From the NCBI GenBank assembly GCA_027485675.1, contig JAIXQP010000023.1, positions 1 through 64,000 of the forward strand: a DNA stretch of 64,000 bases, in the 5' to 3' direction. Under the pieces are notes generated by a model, which had not been told where the DNA came from, did not search any database, and was given only the letters and a program-made list of their open reading frames with translations. Each line of letters opens with the position of its first letter. Position 1 is the stretch's first letter. This document shows, in pieces, positions 18,901-26,822 of this stretch. A program made the position numbers and the translations under genes. The DNA comes from Terriglobales bacterium. Its GTDB lineage: Bacteria; Acidobacteriota; Terriglobia; Bryobacterales; Bryobacteraceae.

Positions 18901-19280
18901 AGCATGGGCGCGGCGCCGGTGACTTCTACGCTTTCGGTGACATTGCCGACTTCGAGGGCGACGTCGATTTTGACGACCGCGCCGGTTTGCAGAACGACTT
19001 CTTTCTGCACTTGCGTCTTAAAGCCGCTGAGCTTGGCCGTGACGGTGTAGGTGCCCGGGACGAGGGGGCCGAGGCGGTAGGCGCCGGTTTCGTTGGTGAC
19101 CACTTCGCGGGACACGCCCGTGGCGGTGTTGACGGCGGAGACAGTGGCACCGGCGGCCGAAGCGCCGGAGGCGTCAGAGATGATGCCGACCAGGACGGCG
19201 TCAGAGGTTTGCGCCGAAGTGATCAGGGGGACAGCCATGCCGAACAGCAGGGCGGCAAGGTATTTTCGATTGATTTGCAT
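15990..19280 (-). CDS. Oar-like TonB-dependent receptor with carboxypeptidase-regulatory-like domain
   Basis: 1096 aa. The signal peptide is MQINRKYLAALLFGMAVPLITSAQ. The regulatory-like domain (VGIISDASGASAAGATVSA, then YRLGPLVPGTYTV, about 30-115) is followed by a plug (RGGLSGAQMVSVNGQRTQDNNY, then GANVNVSIKSGTRDLHG) and a beta-barrel ending in FALRYSF. It is an outer-membrane receptor for an unknown, probably polymeric, substrate. GGGAG lies about 10 nt before the ATG, and a sigma70-like promoter is visible upstream. It leads the operon with the CRTAC1 and TPR genes, 33 bp before the putative CTG of the CRTAC1 protein. Gene order suggests the propeller and TPR proteins handle what this receptor imports or binds. 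Confidence 0.9.
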   Translation of the reverse strand: MQINRKYLAALLFGMAVPLITSAQTSDAVLVGIISDASGASAAGATVSAVNTATGVSREVVTNETGAYRLGPLVPGTYTVTAKLSGFKTQVQKEVVLQTGAVVKIDVALEVGNVTESVEVTGAAPMLQTQEASVGGVISQSQLARIPVNGRNYTRLLVLMPGTSDIQRSQGRGGLSGAQMVSVNGQRTQDNNYTLDGVDNNMMFMNSPGGSPPMDAIQEFRVATGNSAEYGRSAGANVNVSIKSGTRDLHGSLYSFVRNDKFDANEFFANKQGRGKVPFRQNQYGLAIGGPVMLPKIYNGREKTFWFLGWEGFRLRRGQTAQSTVPTPEMRAGNFSGITQRIYDPLTGQLDAQGRIVRQLFPGNIIPANRINQGMRRTIDTLHPLPNRPGLVNNFLQTEGQGIDRDMIVLRVDHTINDKNIIWGRMLEQRVGQTVPSASALFVSENRYDVRNWGLGWNNIISPSTVLEVKYGYNSPDNPGCPVFRNGITRSGVLDAGGVQIFDKEALCGTLPSFSPQGYLAAGGGGGETIMDKNHQTNGKLSMVMGRHSFKMGGGFTWRAMDAAYSNPTNGDAQFWTSLTADDLNPSQGNALATMLLGYPSYIRRGFSIPRLFARQPYGEAFFQDDWRVTDRLTVNLGIRWESGIRPWDTNNALGNLVITRDAQGVYGAELLWAGTNPLRDNAPAKTLGYGRSLMRNDMNNFAPRLGIAYQANSKTVIRMGAGVFYNTTFMQEINDLRKFWPYLPQQEISFNRGAVPEYSINQPGPGFGSTQAIGGWPQNPNNRTPYSMQWNLFVQRQIQQDMTLDVGYVGSSNKKQIGYYGLNNAFTPGPGPIDPRRRLAAAGFAGNMDGGENMFNSEYNALQVKANKRFSKGLTVLANYTWGKCMDNQSSLAEGKYQDIFNLRADWSRCSYDIAHAFKMGYVYDLPFGRGRAFGGDWNRFVDGVLGGWAVEGIVQWQSGTPSNVRTGLDRANVGRTQERPNVIRNPNLPADQRTPDRWFDTSAFVMPDAFTFGNAGAYIVRDDGRRVFDFSIAKKFRIIEGHSLELRGEFFNFPNHTMFGAPGSGGYVLNTPGYGVITSTAANRQIQFALRYSF

Positions 19281-19319
19281 ACGTAGCGGAACTCCCAGTG
19301 AGAATACAGAGGCTTAGGA

Positions 19320-19348
19320 AAGCTATCGAAAATTTCCCTTTTCGTCAA
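19320..19348 (-). promoter_or_regulatory. Sigma70-like promoter of the receptor/CRTAC1/TPR operon
   Basis: On the minus strand, -35 TTGACG (19348-19343) and -10 TAGCTT (19325-19320) are separated by 17 bp. Start would be near 19312, giving a leader of about 30 nt that includes the ribosome-binding site. The -35 is strong and the -10 weak. Confidence 0.45.
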
Positions 19349-19382
19349 GTCGGGATGGCGCGATATGATCTGGGATTACTTT

Positions 19383-20327
19383 ATGACTTCTCGCTTTATT
19401 GCCCAGGAATTCTTTGCTCCCGCCCGCGAGGAGCTGCGCTACCTGCCCGAGGGACCCCGGGTGCTGCAAGGAGCGAAGGAGTTGGGTTGGGTGGCGATTC
19501 AACACAGCGCCGAGGCGACGGTGGGGAGCCTGAACCGGCTGGACCTGGCGAGCGGCGAGAACCGGAGCTGGACGCTGCCGGGGCGGCCGGGATTCTTCGC
19601 CGAGACGGACACGCCGGGGCGATGGCTGGTGGGCATGGAGCGGCAGTTGGTGGTGGCGGACTGGACGAGTGGGACCGTGGAAGAGTTGGGGGTTACGGTC
19701 TCGGACGATGAGCGGGTGATCATCAACGACGGGTTGGGCGTGGAGGGAGGCGTCCTGTTCGGCACCAAGCACCTGGGCTTTTCTGAACCGATTGCGAAGC
19801 TGTTATTCTATGACGCCGCGGCGCGGCAACTGCATACCGTGATGGAAGGGCAGACGTGTTCGAACGGCAAGGATCTGCGGGGCGAGCGATTGATCGATAT
19901 CGACTCGACGCCGAAGGCGATTAGCCGCTACCACTGGGACGCGGCAGCGCGGCGGGCGGCGGGGCGGGAGTTGCTAGTGGATCCGGCCAGCTTGCCGGCG
20001 TATCCGGACGGGTTGCGGCCATCGCCGGAGGGGGAGAGCGTGATCGTCGCGTTCTTCAACCCGGGGGCGGTGAGCGATGGGGTGGCGCGGATGTACCGGG
20101 TGGAAGACGGGGCGGTGGAGTGCGAGTGGGTGATTCCGGGTTCGCCGCGGGTGACGTGTCCGGAGTTTGTGGAGTTGGAAGGGAAGGTGAGGATTGTGTT
20201 CACGACGGCGGTGGAGGGGATGCCGGCCGAGATTCGGGCGATGGCGCCGGGAGCTGGTTCGTTGTACATCGCCGACACTCCGTTTGACCGGGCGCCGGCG
20301 CGGCCGCCGCTGGTGAGGTTGGGATGA
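19383..20327 (+). CDS. SMP-30/gluconolactonase family protein
   Basis: 314 aa, cytoplasmic by appearance (no signal peptide). It is a six-bladed propeller of the SMP-30/LRE type, shown by an ordered set of strands around LGWVAIQHSAEATVGSLNRLD, DDERVIINDGLGVEGGVLFGT, GQTCSNGKDL and YPDGLRPSPEGESV. Members hydrolyse sugar lactones with one divalent metal. The Asn of CSNGKDL and Asp of YPDGL match the expected ligand positions. The start at 19383 fits the family better than the upstream ATG at 19365. No Shine-Dalgarno is visible, but TATGAT lies 13 nt upstream (19364-19369). It overlaps the next gene by ATGA (20324-20327), so lactonase and double hydrolase are coupled. Confidence 0.75.
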   Translation: MTSRFIAQEFFAPAREELRYLPEGPRVLQGAKELGWVAIQHSAEATVGSLNRLDLASGENRSWTLPGRPGFFAETDTPGRWLVGMERQLVVADWTSGTVEELGVTVSDDERVIINDGLGVEGGVLFGTKHLGFSEPIAKLLFYDAAARQLHTVMEGQTCSNGKDLRGERLIDIDSTPKAISRYHWDAAARRAAGRELLVDPASLPAYPDGLRPSPEGESVIVAFFNPGAVSDGVARMYRVEDGAVECEWVIPGSPRVTCPEFVELEGKVRIVFTTAVEGMPAEIRAMAPGAGSLYIADTPFDRAPARPPLVRLG

Positions 20328-22540
20328 GGAACTTGGCTTGCGCTGGGTTTTTGTTGGCGGGCTTGCTGGGGGCGCAGGATGGTTCGCTTGAGGAGTTGCA
20401 GCGGCTGCTGCGGCCGAGCGCGCCGCCGCCGGATGGGCGATACAACGCGACCGACCGGACCTGGGAAGACTGGCTGAAGCGAACCGGCGAACGGCCGCCG
20501 GAGTTTGCGAAGATGCGATCGATTCCGGGGTTGCCGGATGCGCTTGAGGGCGTGAAGACGCGGGCGGAGTGGGCGAAGCGGCGGGTGGAACTGAAGGCGC
20601 TGGTGGAGCGCTGGCTGTTTGGGAAGATGCCGCCGGCGCCGGGGAATGTGCGCGCGGTGGTGACCGGGGAGCGGAAAGAGGGGCGGGCGACGGTGCGGGA
20701 GGTGCGGCTGGAGTTCGGGCCGGGGCACCGGGCGACGCTGCGGCTGGAGCTGGTGATCCCGGAGGGGAAGGGGCCGTTCCCGGTGTTTCTCACGAATCAT
20801 GGGGTGAACCGGCCATGGATCTATACGGCGGTGCGGCGGGGTTATATCGCGTGTGTTTATCATGCGACGGATCCGCGGTATTTGAACGGCGACGATTCGG
20901 ACGCCTGGGTGGAGGTGTATCCGGAGTACGACTGGAGCGTGCTGGCGCGATGGGCGTGGGCGGCGTCGCGGGCGGTGGATTATCTGGTGACGCGGCCGGA
21001 GGTGGACGCGGCGAAGATCGGCACGACGGGGCATTCGCGAAACGGGAAGTCGGCGCTGCTGGCGGCGGCGATGGATGAACGGATTGGCGCCGTGGTGCCT
21101 TCGAGCGGGAACAGCGGGGAGGTGGACCCGTGGCGATATACGACCGAGCCGTTTGCCAATGAAAGCATTGAGCTGTTGACCGGGGCGCAGTCGCACTGGT
21201 TCCATCCGCGGCTGCGGTTCTTCGCGGGAAGGGAAGATAAGCTGCCGGTGGATCAGAACACGCTGCTGGCGCTGGTGGCGCCGCGGGGGGCAATGCTCTA
21301 TAGCGGTTACGCGGAGTCGGCGGGGAATCCATTTGGGTTCGAGCAGGCTTATCGGGATGCGCGGCGGGTGTACCGGTGGTTGGGGAAGGAGCAGAACGTG
21401 TGGCTGCATCTGCGGGCCGGGGAGCATGCGACGTCGGCGGGAGATGTCGAGAATTTCGTCGACTTCTTTGACTCGGTGTTCGGGCGGACGGTGATGCCGA
21501 AGCTGGAGACGTGGACGCACGGCTATGAGTACAAGGGCCCGCAGCCGCGGCCGGCGGGAAAGATGGGGGACCGGGAGCAGGTGGAGTGGGTGCTGGGCGA
21601 GGAGCCGGCGGGGGTGAAGAACCTGCAACTGCGGCGGGCGCCGCTGGAGGTGAGTTCGGTCGAGAGTTGGATTGCCGGGGTGTTGCGGCGGCCGTCGATG
21701 GATGTGACGGTGCGGGAGCGGATTGCGAAGGAGGGGATGCGGTGGACGGAGGTGCCGTTTGGCGATGGGTTGAAGGGCGATCTGTTTTTGCCGCAGGCGA
21801 AGGGGAAGTATCCCGTGGTGGTGTGGCTGCACGGGTATACGTATCAGGCGGGATGGTCGATTATGGCGCCGTGGGCGAGCGGGGGGAGCGTGTGGCGGAA
21901 TGATCAGAGGCCGTCGATTCCGGAGCTGGTGAAGCGGGGATTCGCGGTGTTTGCGTTTGACCAGATCGGGTTTGGCGCGCGGGTGCTGGATGCCAAGGAC
22001 TTCTACCGGCGGTATCCGCGGTGGAGCCTGATGGGGAAGATGGTGACGGATACGCGGGCGGCGGTGGAGGCGTTGGGGCAGACCGCGGAGTTGGGGGACG
22101 TGTACTTGATGGGGTATTCGCTGGGCGGGAAGGTGGCGCTGTTGACGGCGGCTTTGGACGAACGCGTGAAGGGGTTGGCCGTGGTGAGCGGGTTCGACGT
22201 GCTGCGGGCGGCGACGGCGGATAAGGGCGTGGAGGGCATTCGGCACTACTCGCACCTGCACGGATTGTTGCCGCGGTTGGGGCCGTATATTGACGATCCG
22301 CGGAGTTCGCCGTTTGATTTCGATGCGGCGGTGCGGCTGACGGCGGGGCGGCCGGTGCTGTTGATTGCGCCGGCGCTCGACCGGTATGTGCGGGCGGCGG
22401 ACGTGACGGCGGCCGTGAAGCCGTTGGCGCGGGCGGGGTTGACGGTGGAGACGCCGCTCGACTTCAACCGCTTCCGGCGGGAGACGCAGGACCGGGTGTT
22501 CCGTTGGTTCGCGGAGGTTACAGCCCGAAGCGATCGATGA
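20324..22540 (+). CDS. Exported tandem alpha/beta hydrolase: CE15-like plus dienelactone-hydrolase-like
   Basis: 738 aa with a signal peptide (MRNLACAGFLLAGLLGAQ). Two hydrolase domains lie in one chain. The first (about 30-420) has GHSRNGK, the nucleophile motif of glucuronoyl esterases (CE15, usually GCSRNGK), followed by HWFHPRLRFFAGREDKLPVDQ and APRGAMLYSG, both typical of that family. It would cleave glucuronic-acid esters between lignin and xylan. The second (about 460-738) has GYSLGGK after VVVWLHGYTY, as in dienelactone hydrolase-like or acetyl esterases. Nucleophiles in both halves look intact. It is coupled to the upstream lactonase, which fits uronic-acid or aldonolactone processing. 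Its 3' end overlaps the convergent regulator gene by 23 bp. Confidence 0.8.
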   Translation: MRNLACAGFLLAGLLGAQDGSLEELQRLLRPSAPPPDGRYNATDRTWEDWLKRTGERPPEFAKMRSIPGLPDALEGVKTRAEWAKRRVELKALVERWLFGKMPPAPGNVRAVVTGERKEGRATVREVRLEFGPGHRATLRLELVIPEGKGPFPVFLTNHGVNRPWIYTAVRRGYIACVYHATDPRYLNGDDSDAWVEVYPEYDWSVLARWAWAASRAVDYLVTRPEVDAAKIGTTGHSRNGKSALLAAAMDERIGAVVPSSGNSGEVDPWRYTTEPFANESIELLTGAQSHWFHPRLRFFAGREDKLPVDQNTLLALVAPRGAMLYSGYAESAGNPFGFEQAYRDARRVYRWLGKEQNVWLHLRAGEHATSAGDVENFVDFFDSVFGRTVMPKLETWTHGYEYKGPQPRPAGKMGDREQVEWVLGEEPAGVKNLQLRRAPLEVSSVESWIAGVLRRPSMDVTVRERIAKEGMRWTEVPFGDGLKGDLFLPQAKGKYPVVVWLHGYTYQAGWSIMAPWASGGSVWRNDQRPSIPELVKRGFAVFAFDQIGFGARVLDAKDFYRRYPRWSLMGKMVTDTRAAVEALGQTAELGDVYLMGYSLGGKVALLTAALDERVKGLAVVSGFDVLRAATADKGVEGIRHYSHLHGLLPRLGPYIDDPRSSPFDFDAAVRLTAGRPVLLIAPALDRYVRAADVTAAVKPLARAGLTVETPLDFNRFRRETQDRVFRWFAEVTARSDR

Positions 22541-23843
22541 GGCGATAGAGCGTTTTGCGTTCGATGCCGAGGATCTTGGCGGCCTTCGACTTGTTGCCGT
22601 TGGCGGCGGCGAGGACCTTCTTGATCTGTTCGGCCTTGGCGTCTTCGAGCGTTTCGACGGGGGCGTCGCGGCCTTCGGCGTCGGCGATGGCTTCGCGGAC
22701 GGCGGCTTCATCAATGCGGCCTTGGGGGGCGAGGATGACGAGGCGCTCCATCATGTGCTGGAGCTGGCGGACGTTGCCGGGCCAGGTGTAGGAGTCGAGG
22801 GCGCTGAGCCCGGACTTGGTGACGACGGCTTCGCGGCCATAGCGTTCGTTGTAGCGGTCCATGAACTTCTGGACGAGGAGGGGGATGTCGCCCGAGCGTT
22901 CGCGGAGCGGCGGCATTTCCACCTTCACGACATCGAGGCGGAACCAGAGGTCTTCGCGGAACTTGCCGTCTTCGACGAGCTGGCGAACGTTTTTGTTGGT
23001 GGCGGCGACGACGCGGACGTCGATGGCTTTCGCGCGAGAGGCGCCGAGGGGGCGGATCTCTTTTTCCTGGAGGACGCGGAGGAGCTTGGCTTGGAAGTTG
23101 AGGTCGATGTCGCCGATTTCGTCGAGGAAGACGGTGCCGGTGTGGGCGGCTTCAAAGACGCCGATGCGGTCGCGATCGGCGCCGGTGAAGGAGCCTTTAA
23201 GGGCGCCGAAGAGTTCGCTTTCGAGCAGGGACGGGGGAATGGAGCCGCAGTCGACGGGGACGAAGGGCTTGTCGGCGCGGCGGGAGTGGCGATGGATCAT
23301 CCGGGCGATGAGTTCTTTGCCGGTGCCGGTTTCGCCTTCGATGAGGACGGTGGCTTCGGTGGGGGCGACCTGGGCGAGGGTCTTGTAGATTTGCACCATG
23401 CCGGCGGAGGAGCCGATCATGTCGGTTTCGGGGATGTCGTCGATGCGGGCTTCTTTTTCGTCGGCTTCCTGGAGCGAGGCTTCGGCGCGACGGATCTTTT
23501 CGATCATGTCGTCGAGGTCGAAGGGTTTGGCGAGATAGTCGAAGGCGCCGCCACGGGTGGCGGCCATGACGGTTTCCATGGAGCCGCGGCCGGACATGAG
23601 GATGACGGCGCAGGAGGGGTTGTTTTCGCGGGCGGCGCGGAGGACATCGAGGCCGGTGCGCTCGTCGAGGTAGATGTCGGACAGGACGATGGGGTAGTGC
23701 TCCTGGGCGAGGCGCGTGAGGGCTTCGCGGGTGGAGCCGACGGCGTCGACCGTGAAGCCTTCGAGCTCGAGGCAGGTGACGATGTTCGAGCGGACCGAGG
23801 AGTCATCTTCCACGACAAGAAGACGGGACAATACGTTCTCCAT
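22518..23843 (-). CDS. Sigma54-dependent response regulator (NtrC/AtoC type)
   Basis: 441 aa. It has a receiver domain (phospho-acceptor Asp56 in LSDIYLD, conserved Lys106 in AKPFD), then a central AAA+ domain with Walker A GETGTGKE (170-177) and Walker B VFLDEIG (238-244). The C-terminal Fis-type helix-turn-helix contains NKSKAAKILGIERKTLYRLIDRF. The sigma54-contacting loop reads GSFTGA (217-222) instead of the near-universal GAFTGA. No histidine kinase gene is adjacent, so the sensor partner is elsewhere. The kinase at 31299-33122 is a distant candidate only. No Shine-Dalgarno is clear before the ATG. Confidence 0.9.
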   Translation of the reverse strand: MENVLSRLLVVEDDSSVRSNIVTCLELEGFTVDAVGSTREALTRLAQEHYPIVLSDIYLDERTGLDVLRAARENNPSCAVILMSGRGSMETVMAATRGGAFDYLAKPFDLDDMIEKIRRAEASLQEADEKEARIDDIPETDMIGSSAGMVQIYKTLAQVAPTEATVLIEGETGTGKELIARMIHRHSRRADKPFVPVDCGSIPPSLLESELFGALKGSFTGADRDRIGVFEAAHTGTVFLDEIGDIDLNFQAKLLRVLQEKEIRPLGASRAKAIDVRVVAATNKNVRQLVEDGKFREDLWFRLDVVKVEMPPLRERSGDIPLLVQKFMDRYNERYGREAVVTKSGLSALDSYTWPGNVRQLQHMMERLVILAPQGRIDEAAVREAIADAEGRDAPVETLEDAKAEQIKKVLAAANGNKSKAAKILGIERKTLYRLIDRFGL

Positions 23844-23902
23844 AATTAGCGCAGCGGACGGGGATGAGGCTTGAACTACTATGGTACGGCAATGGGGAGG
23901 CG

Positions 23903-23908
23903 TATGAT
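23903..23908 (+). promoter_or_regulatory. Leaderless -10 element, Uma2 gene
   Basis: TATGAT lies exactly 6 nt before the ATG at 23915. Initiation 6-7 nt downstream would begin the mRNA at the start codon. No -35 is clear. Confidence 0.55.
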
Positions 23909-23914
23909 GGGGGG

Positions 23915-24502
23915 ATGTCGGCGCAGCATATTCCGCGGATGAGTTTGGCAGAGTTTCTGGAACGGGAAGAGCGGGCGGAGAGCAAGAGCGAATTCTGGGA
24001 TGGGCAAATGATTGCGATGTCCGGGGGAACGTTCAATCATGCCCGGATCGGCACCAATCTGATTCACCGATTGAGCGATGCGCTGGAGAATTCGCCCTGC
24101 CAAGTGATTAATTCTGAGTTGTTGGTTCAGGCTGCACCTGGGGGACTCGTCGCATATCCGGATTTGACCGTGATCTGTGGAGAGATTCAGTTTCTTCCGC
24201 CGAAAGAGCTGGTGGTGACAAACCCGACGTTGATCATCGAAGTGCTTTCGCCGTCAACGGAACTGCGCGACCGGGGAGAGAAGTCGGCAGCGTACCGGCG
24301 CAGCGAGTCGCTACGCCAGTATGTGCTCGTCGAATCCCGGTTCCCGCAAATCGAAGTTTATACGAAGGGCGATAACGGCATCTGGTTTCTTCGGGAGTGG
24401 CACGGCCTCGAAGGGGTGTGTGAACTCACGAGCATCAACTGCACCTTACCGATGGCGCAAATCTACGATAAGGCTCGTTTTGCCGATACTCAGGGCGGCT
24501 GA
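23915..24502 (+). CDS. Uma2 family (DUF820) putative endonuclease
   Basis: 195 aa. It is a PD-(D/E)XK-fold protein of the Uma2/DUF820 family: N-terminal MSLAEFLEREE with SKSEFWDGQMIAMSGG, then YPDLTVICG, then PTLIIEVLSPSTELRDRGEK, which supplies the acidic and lysine residues of the site (Asp in YPDL, Glu in IIEVL, Lys in RGEK). These proteins are abundant in cyanobacteria and other genomes with many copies, and their role is poorly known. An in-frame codon at 23864 would lengthen it by 17 residues. I chose 23915 because it matches the family N-terminus and has a -10 hexamer 6 nt upstream. It is a monocistronic gene between the regulator and the DUF1080 gene. Confidence 0.8.
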   Translation: MSAQHIPRMSLAEFLEREERAESKSEFWDGQMIAMSGGTFNHARIGTNLIHRLSDALENSPCQVINSELLVQAAPGGLVAYPDLTVICGEIQFLPPKELVVTNPTLIIEVLSPSTELRDRGEKSAAYRRSESLRQYVLVESRFPQIEVYTKGDNGIWFLREWHGLEGVCELTSINCTLPMAQIYDKARFADTQGG

Positions 24503-24583
24503 GGCGGCCGTCTTTGTTGGTGTGGAGCTTGTCGAAGCCGGGGGCTTGGGCGAACAACTAACGCATAGAGCGGTTCGATATTG

Positions 24584-24589
24584 TACACT
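24584..24589 (+). promoter_or_regulatory. Leaderless -10 element, DUF1080 gene
   Basis: TACACT lies 7 nt before the GTG at 24597. There is no Shine-Dalgarno. This supports GTG as the initiation codon. Confidence 0.4.
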
Positions 24590-24596
24590 TCGCTTC

Positions 24597-25202
24597 GTGA
24601 CTCGAAGGCAATGGATCGCGTGGGCGGGCGTGGCGCAGGCGGCGGAGACCTGGCAGCCGCTGTTCGACGGCAAGTCGATCGCGGGATGGAAGGAGACGGC
24701 GTTTCCGCGGCGCGGGAAGGTGAGCGTGGCGGAGGGGCGGATCCTGTTAGAGGCCGGGGCGCCATTGACCGGGGTGACCTACACGGGGACGTTTCCGCAG
24801 ACGAACTACGAAGTCCGCTATGAGGCGATGCGGGTTTCCGGTGGGGACTTTTTCGCGAGCCTGACCTTTCCCGTGGGCGCGAACTTCGCGACGTTCGTGC
24901 TGGGCGGATGGGGCGGCGACATCATCGGCGTTTCGAGCATTGATGGCTGGAACGCTTCTGAGAACGAGACGCGAAACTACTTCACCTTCGAAGACGGCAA
25001 GTGGTACGCGATCCGCGTGGCCGTGCGGCCGGAACGGATCGAGTGCTGGATTGGGGCCGAGCGCGTGGTGAACGTCGGCATCGGTGGGCGGCAGATTACG
25101 ATGCGGCCGGGGGATATCGAGCTCTCCGCACCGCTCGGGATCGCTTCGTACAATACGACCGGGGCGGTGCGGAGAATCGAGTACAGGACCGTTAGCCGTT
25201 AA
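24597..25202 (+). CDS. DUF1080 (3-keto-disaccharide hydrolase type) protein
   Basis: 201 aa from a GTG. The upstream frame extends through the Uma2 gene and is not used. A short export-like N-terminus (VTRRQWIAWAGVAQAAE) precedes a concanavalin-like jelly roll that starts with TWQPLFDGKSIAGWKE, the hallmark of DUF1080. NYEVRYEAMRVSGGDFFASLTFPVG and the closing LGIASYNTTGAVRRIEY follow. Members bind or hydrolyse glycosides, including 3-keto-disaccharides formed by Gfo/Idh-type dehydrogenases. A Gfo/Idh gene lies next to it in convergent orientation, overlapping by 11 bp (25192-25202). Confidence 0.8.
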   Translation: MTRRQWIAWAGVAQAAETWQPLFDGKSIAGWKETAFPRRGKVSVAEGRILLEAGAPLTGVTYTGTFPQTNYEVRYEAMRVSGGDFFASLTFPVGANFATFVLGGWGGDIIGVSSIDGWNASENETRNYFTFEDGKWYAIRVAVRPERIECWIGAERVVNVGIGGRQITMRPGDIELSAPLGIASYNTTGAVRRIEYRTVSR

Positions 25203-26757
25203 GGGTCCAGTTGGGGCGGTAGGTGCGCTTCAGGTAGTCGTTGGCTTCGGGGACGTTGGTGATGCGGCCCGTGGCGGGATCGTAGGTGAGCTTCTTGCCG
25301 ACGCGGTGGGCGACGAGGCCGAGCAGCATCTGCTCCATCATGGTGCCGGAGTAGTCGAAGTCGCAGTGGGTTTTGCTGCTGGTGCCGTGGGTGACGTTGT
25401 TGAGCTTGCCTTTGCAGGCGTCGAGCCATTCGCGCTGGAAGACGTCGACGGTGCGGTTGGGCGGGTTGCCGGCGAGGATGCCGGGGATGGCCGGGTTCGG
25501 CAGGCCGAGCGCGGCGGGGACCTTGCCGTTGAGCATCTGGATGTCCGGGAAGCCGGAGGGGCCAGGCTGCTGGTTGGGTTGGGCCGTGAAGCCGGGAGGC
25601 AGCGGCGCGGGGGCGCCAGAGGGACGGCGGGGCGGCACGTTCTGCGTCACCTGACCGGTGCCACCGATGAGGGGCAGGGGATCGGCGCGGCGCTTGTAGT
25701 AGGTCAGGTCGCCGTCGTCGTTGTTGGGGAGGATGATGCGGCTGGTGAAGTCGGCGAAGATGCTGCCTTTGGTGCCTTCGAAGATGGCGCCGTTGGGGAC
25801 CTTCGAGATGTCGATGTAGCCGCGGGGCGCCTCCGGCTTCTGGCCGCCCTGGTACCAGAGGACCTCGATGGGGCCGCGCCAGGAGTTGGCGGGGTGTTCA
25901 AAGGTGACCTTGAGCCGGACGGGGCAGATATCGGGGTTGTACTTGTCGGTGACCTCCTGATCGACTTCGATGCCGGTGGGGGCGCCGGCGTCGATGGCGT
26001 TCCAGAGGAGGTCCATGGTGTGGGCGCCCATGTCGCCCATCTGGCCGACGCCGAAGTCGCGGTACATGTTCCAGAAGAGGCAGTTGAGGCCGGCGGAGCC
26101 GCCGAAGTATTGGGGGCTATAGGGGTGATAGGGCGAGGGGCCGATCCACTGCTCGTAGTGGAGTTCGGGCGGCGGCTGGCCCTGGGCGGTGGGGTAGCCG
26201 GGGCGGGGGAGTTGGCGGGCGTCCCAGCCGTGGACGCGCTTGAGTTCGCCGATGGCGCCGTCGAGGATGAGCTCGCGGAGGCGTTCGAAGTTGGGGTAGG
26301 CGTGGCGCTGGGTGCCGTGCTGGGTGGCGACTTTGGATTTGTTCTTGAGGTAGTTGGCGCGGACGGTGCGGACCTCTTCGACGGAGATGCCGAGGGGTTT
26401 TTCGCAGAAGACGTGCTGGCCGCGATTGATGGCCCAGTTGGCGATGAAGGCGTGGTGGTGATCGGCGGTGCAGATGATGACGGCTTCGACGTCTTTCTGG
26501 TCGAGACACTGGCGCCAGTCGTAGTAGGTTTTGGCTTTGGGGAAGATGGCGAGGGCTTCTTTGGTGCGGAGGTCGTTGACGTCGCAGAGGGCGACGACGT
26601 TTTCGTCGCGGAGGACGTTGTAGTGAGCGGTGCCGCGGCCCCAGACGCCGATGAGGGCGACGTTGAGGCGGTTGGAGGGGGCGGTCTGGCCGCGGAGGAG
26701 GCCGGAGCGGAGGATGGTGAGGCCGGCGGCGGATTGCAGGATTTGACGGCGTTGCAT
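25192..26757 (-). CDS. Gfo/Idh/MocA family oxidoreductase, exported
   Basis: 521 aa from the ATG at 26757. An upstream in-frame start would add 19 residues but destroy the Tat-like signal MQRRQILQSAAGLTILRSG. A Rossmann domain (NVALIGVWGRGTAHYN) and the EKP motif (VFCEKPLGISVEEV) are followed by the substrate domain with an inserted Pro/Gln-rich loop (about 385-430). It is longer than typical members (350-440 aa) because of this loop. It probably oxidises a sugar or polyol in the periplasm. TACAAT lies 7 nt before the chosen ATG, supporting that start and a leaderless message. Confidence 0.85.
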   Translation of the reverse strand: MQRRQILQSAAGLTILRSGLLRGQTAPSNRLNVALIGVWGRGTAHYNVLRDENVVALCDVNDLRTKEALAIFPKAKTYYDWRQCLDQKDVEAVIICTADHHHAFIANWAINRGQHVFCEKPLGISVEEVRTVRANYLKNKSKVATQHGTQRHAYPNFERLRELILDGAIGELKRVHGWDARQLPRPGYPTAQGQPPPELHYEQWIGPSPYHPYSPQYFGGSAGLNCLFWNMYRDFGVGQMGDMGAHTMDLLWNAIDAGAPTGIEVDQEVTDKYNPDICPVRLKVTFEHPANSWRGPIEVLWYQGGQKPEAPRGYIDISKVPNGAIFEGTKGSIFADFTSRIILPNNDDGDLTYYKRRADPLPLIGGTGQVTQNVPPRRPSGAPAPLPPGFTAQPNQQPGPSGFPDIQMLNGKVPAALGLPNPAIPGILAGNPPNRTVDVFQREWLDACKGKLNNVTHGTSSKTHCDFDYSGTMMEQMLLGLVAHRVGKKLTYDPATGRITNVPEANDYLKRTYRPNWTLNG

Positions 26758-26764
26758 GGCCGTG

Positions 26765-26770
26765 ATTGTA
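26765..26770 (-). promoter_or_regulatory. Leaderless -10 element, second Gfo/Idh gene
   Basis: On the minus strand, TACAAT (26770-26765) ends 7 nt before the ATG at 26757. It matches five of six bases of TATAAT. Confidence 0.5.
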
Positions 26771-26822
26771 TCGGGTTGGGCGGGGCGGTGGGAAGATGTG
26801 AGAATGTGAGGCAAGAGATCCT

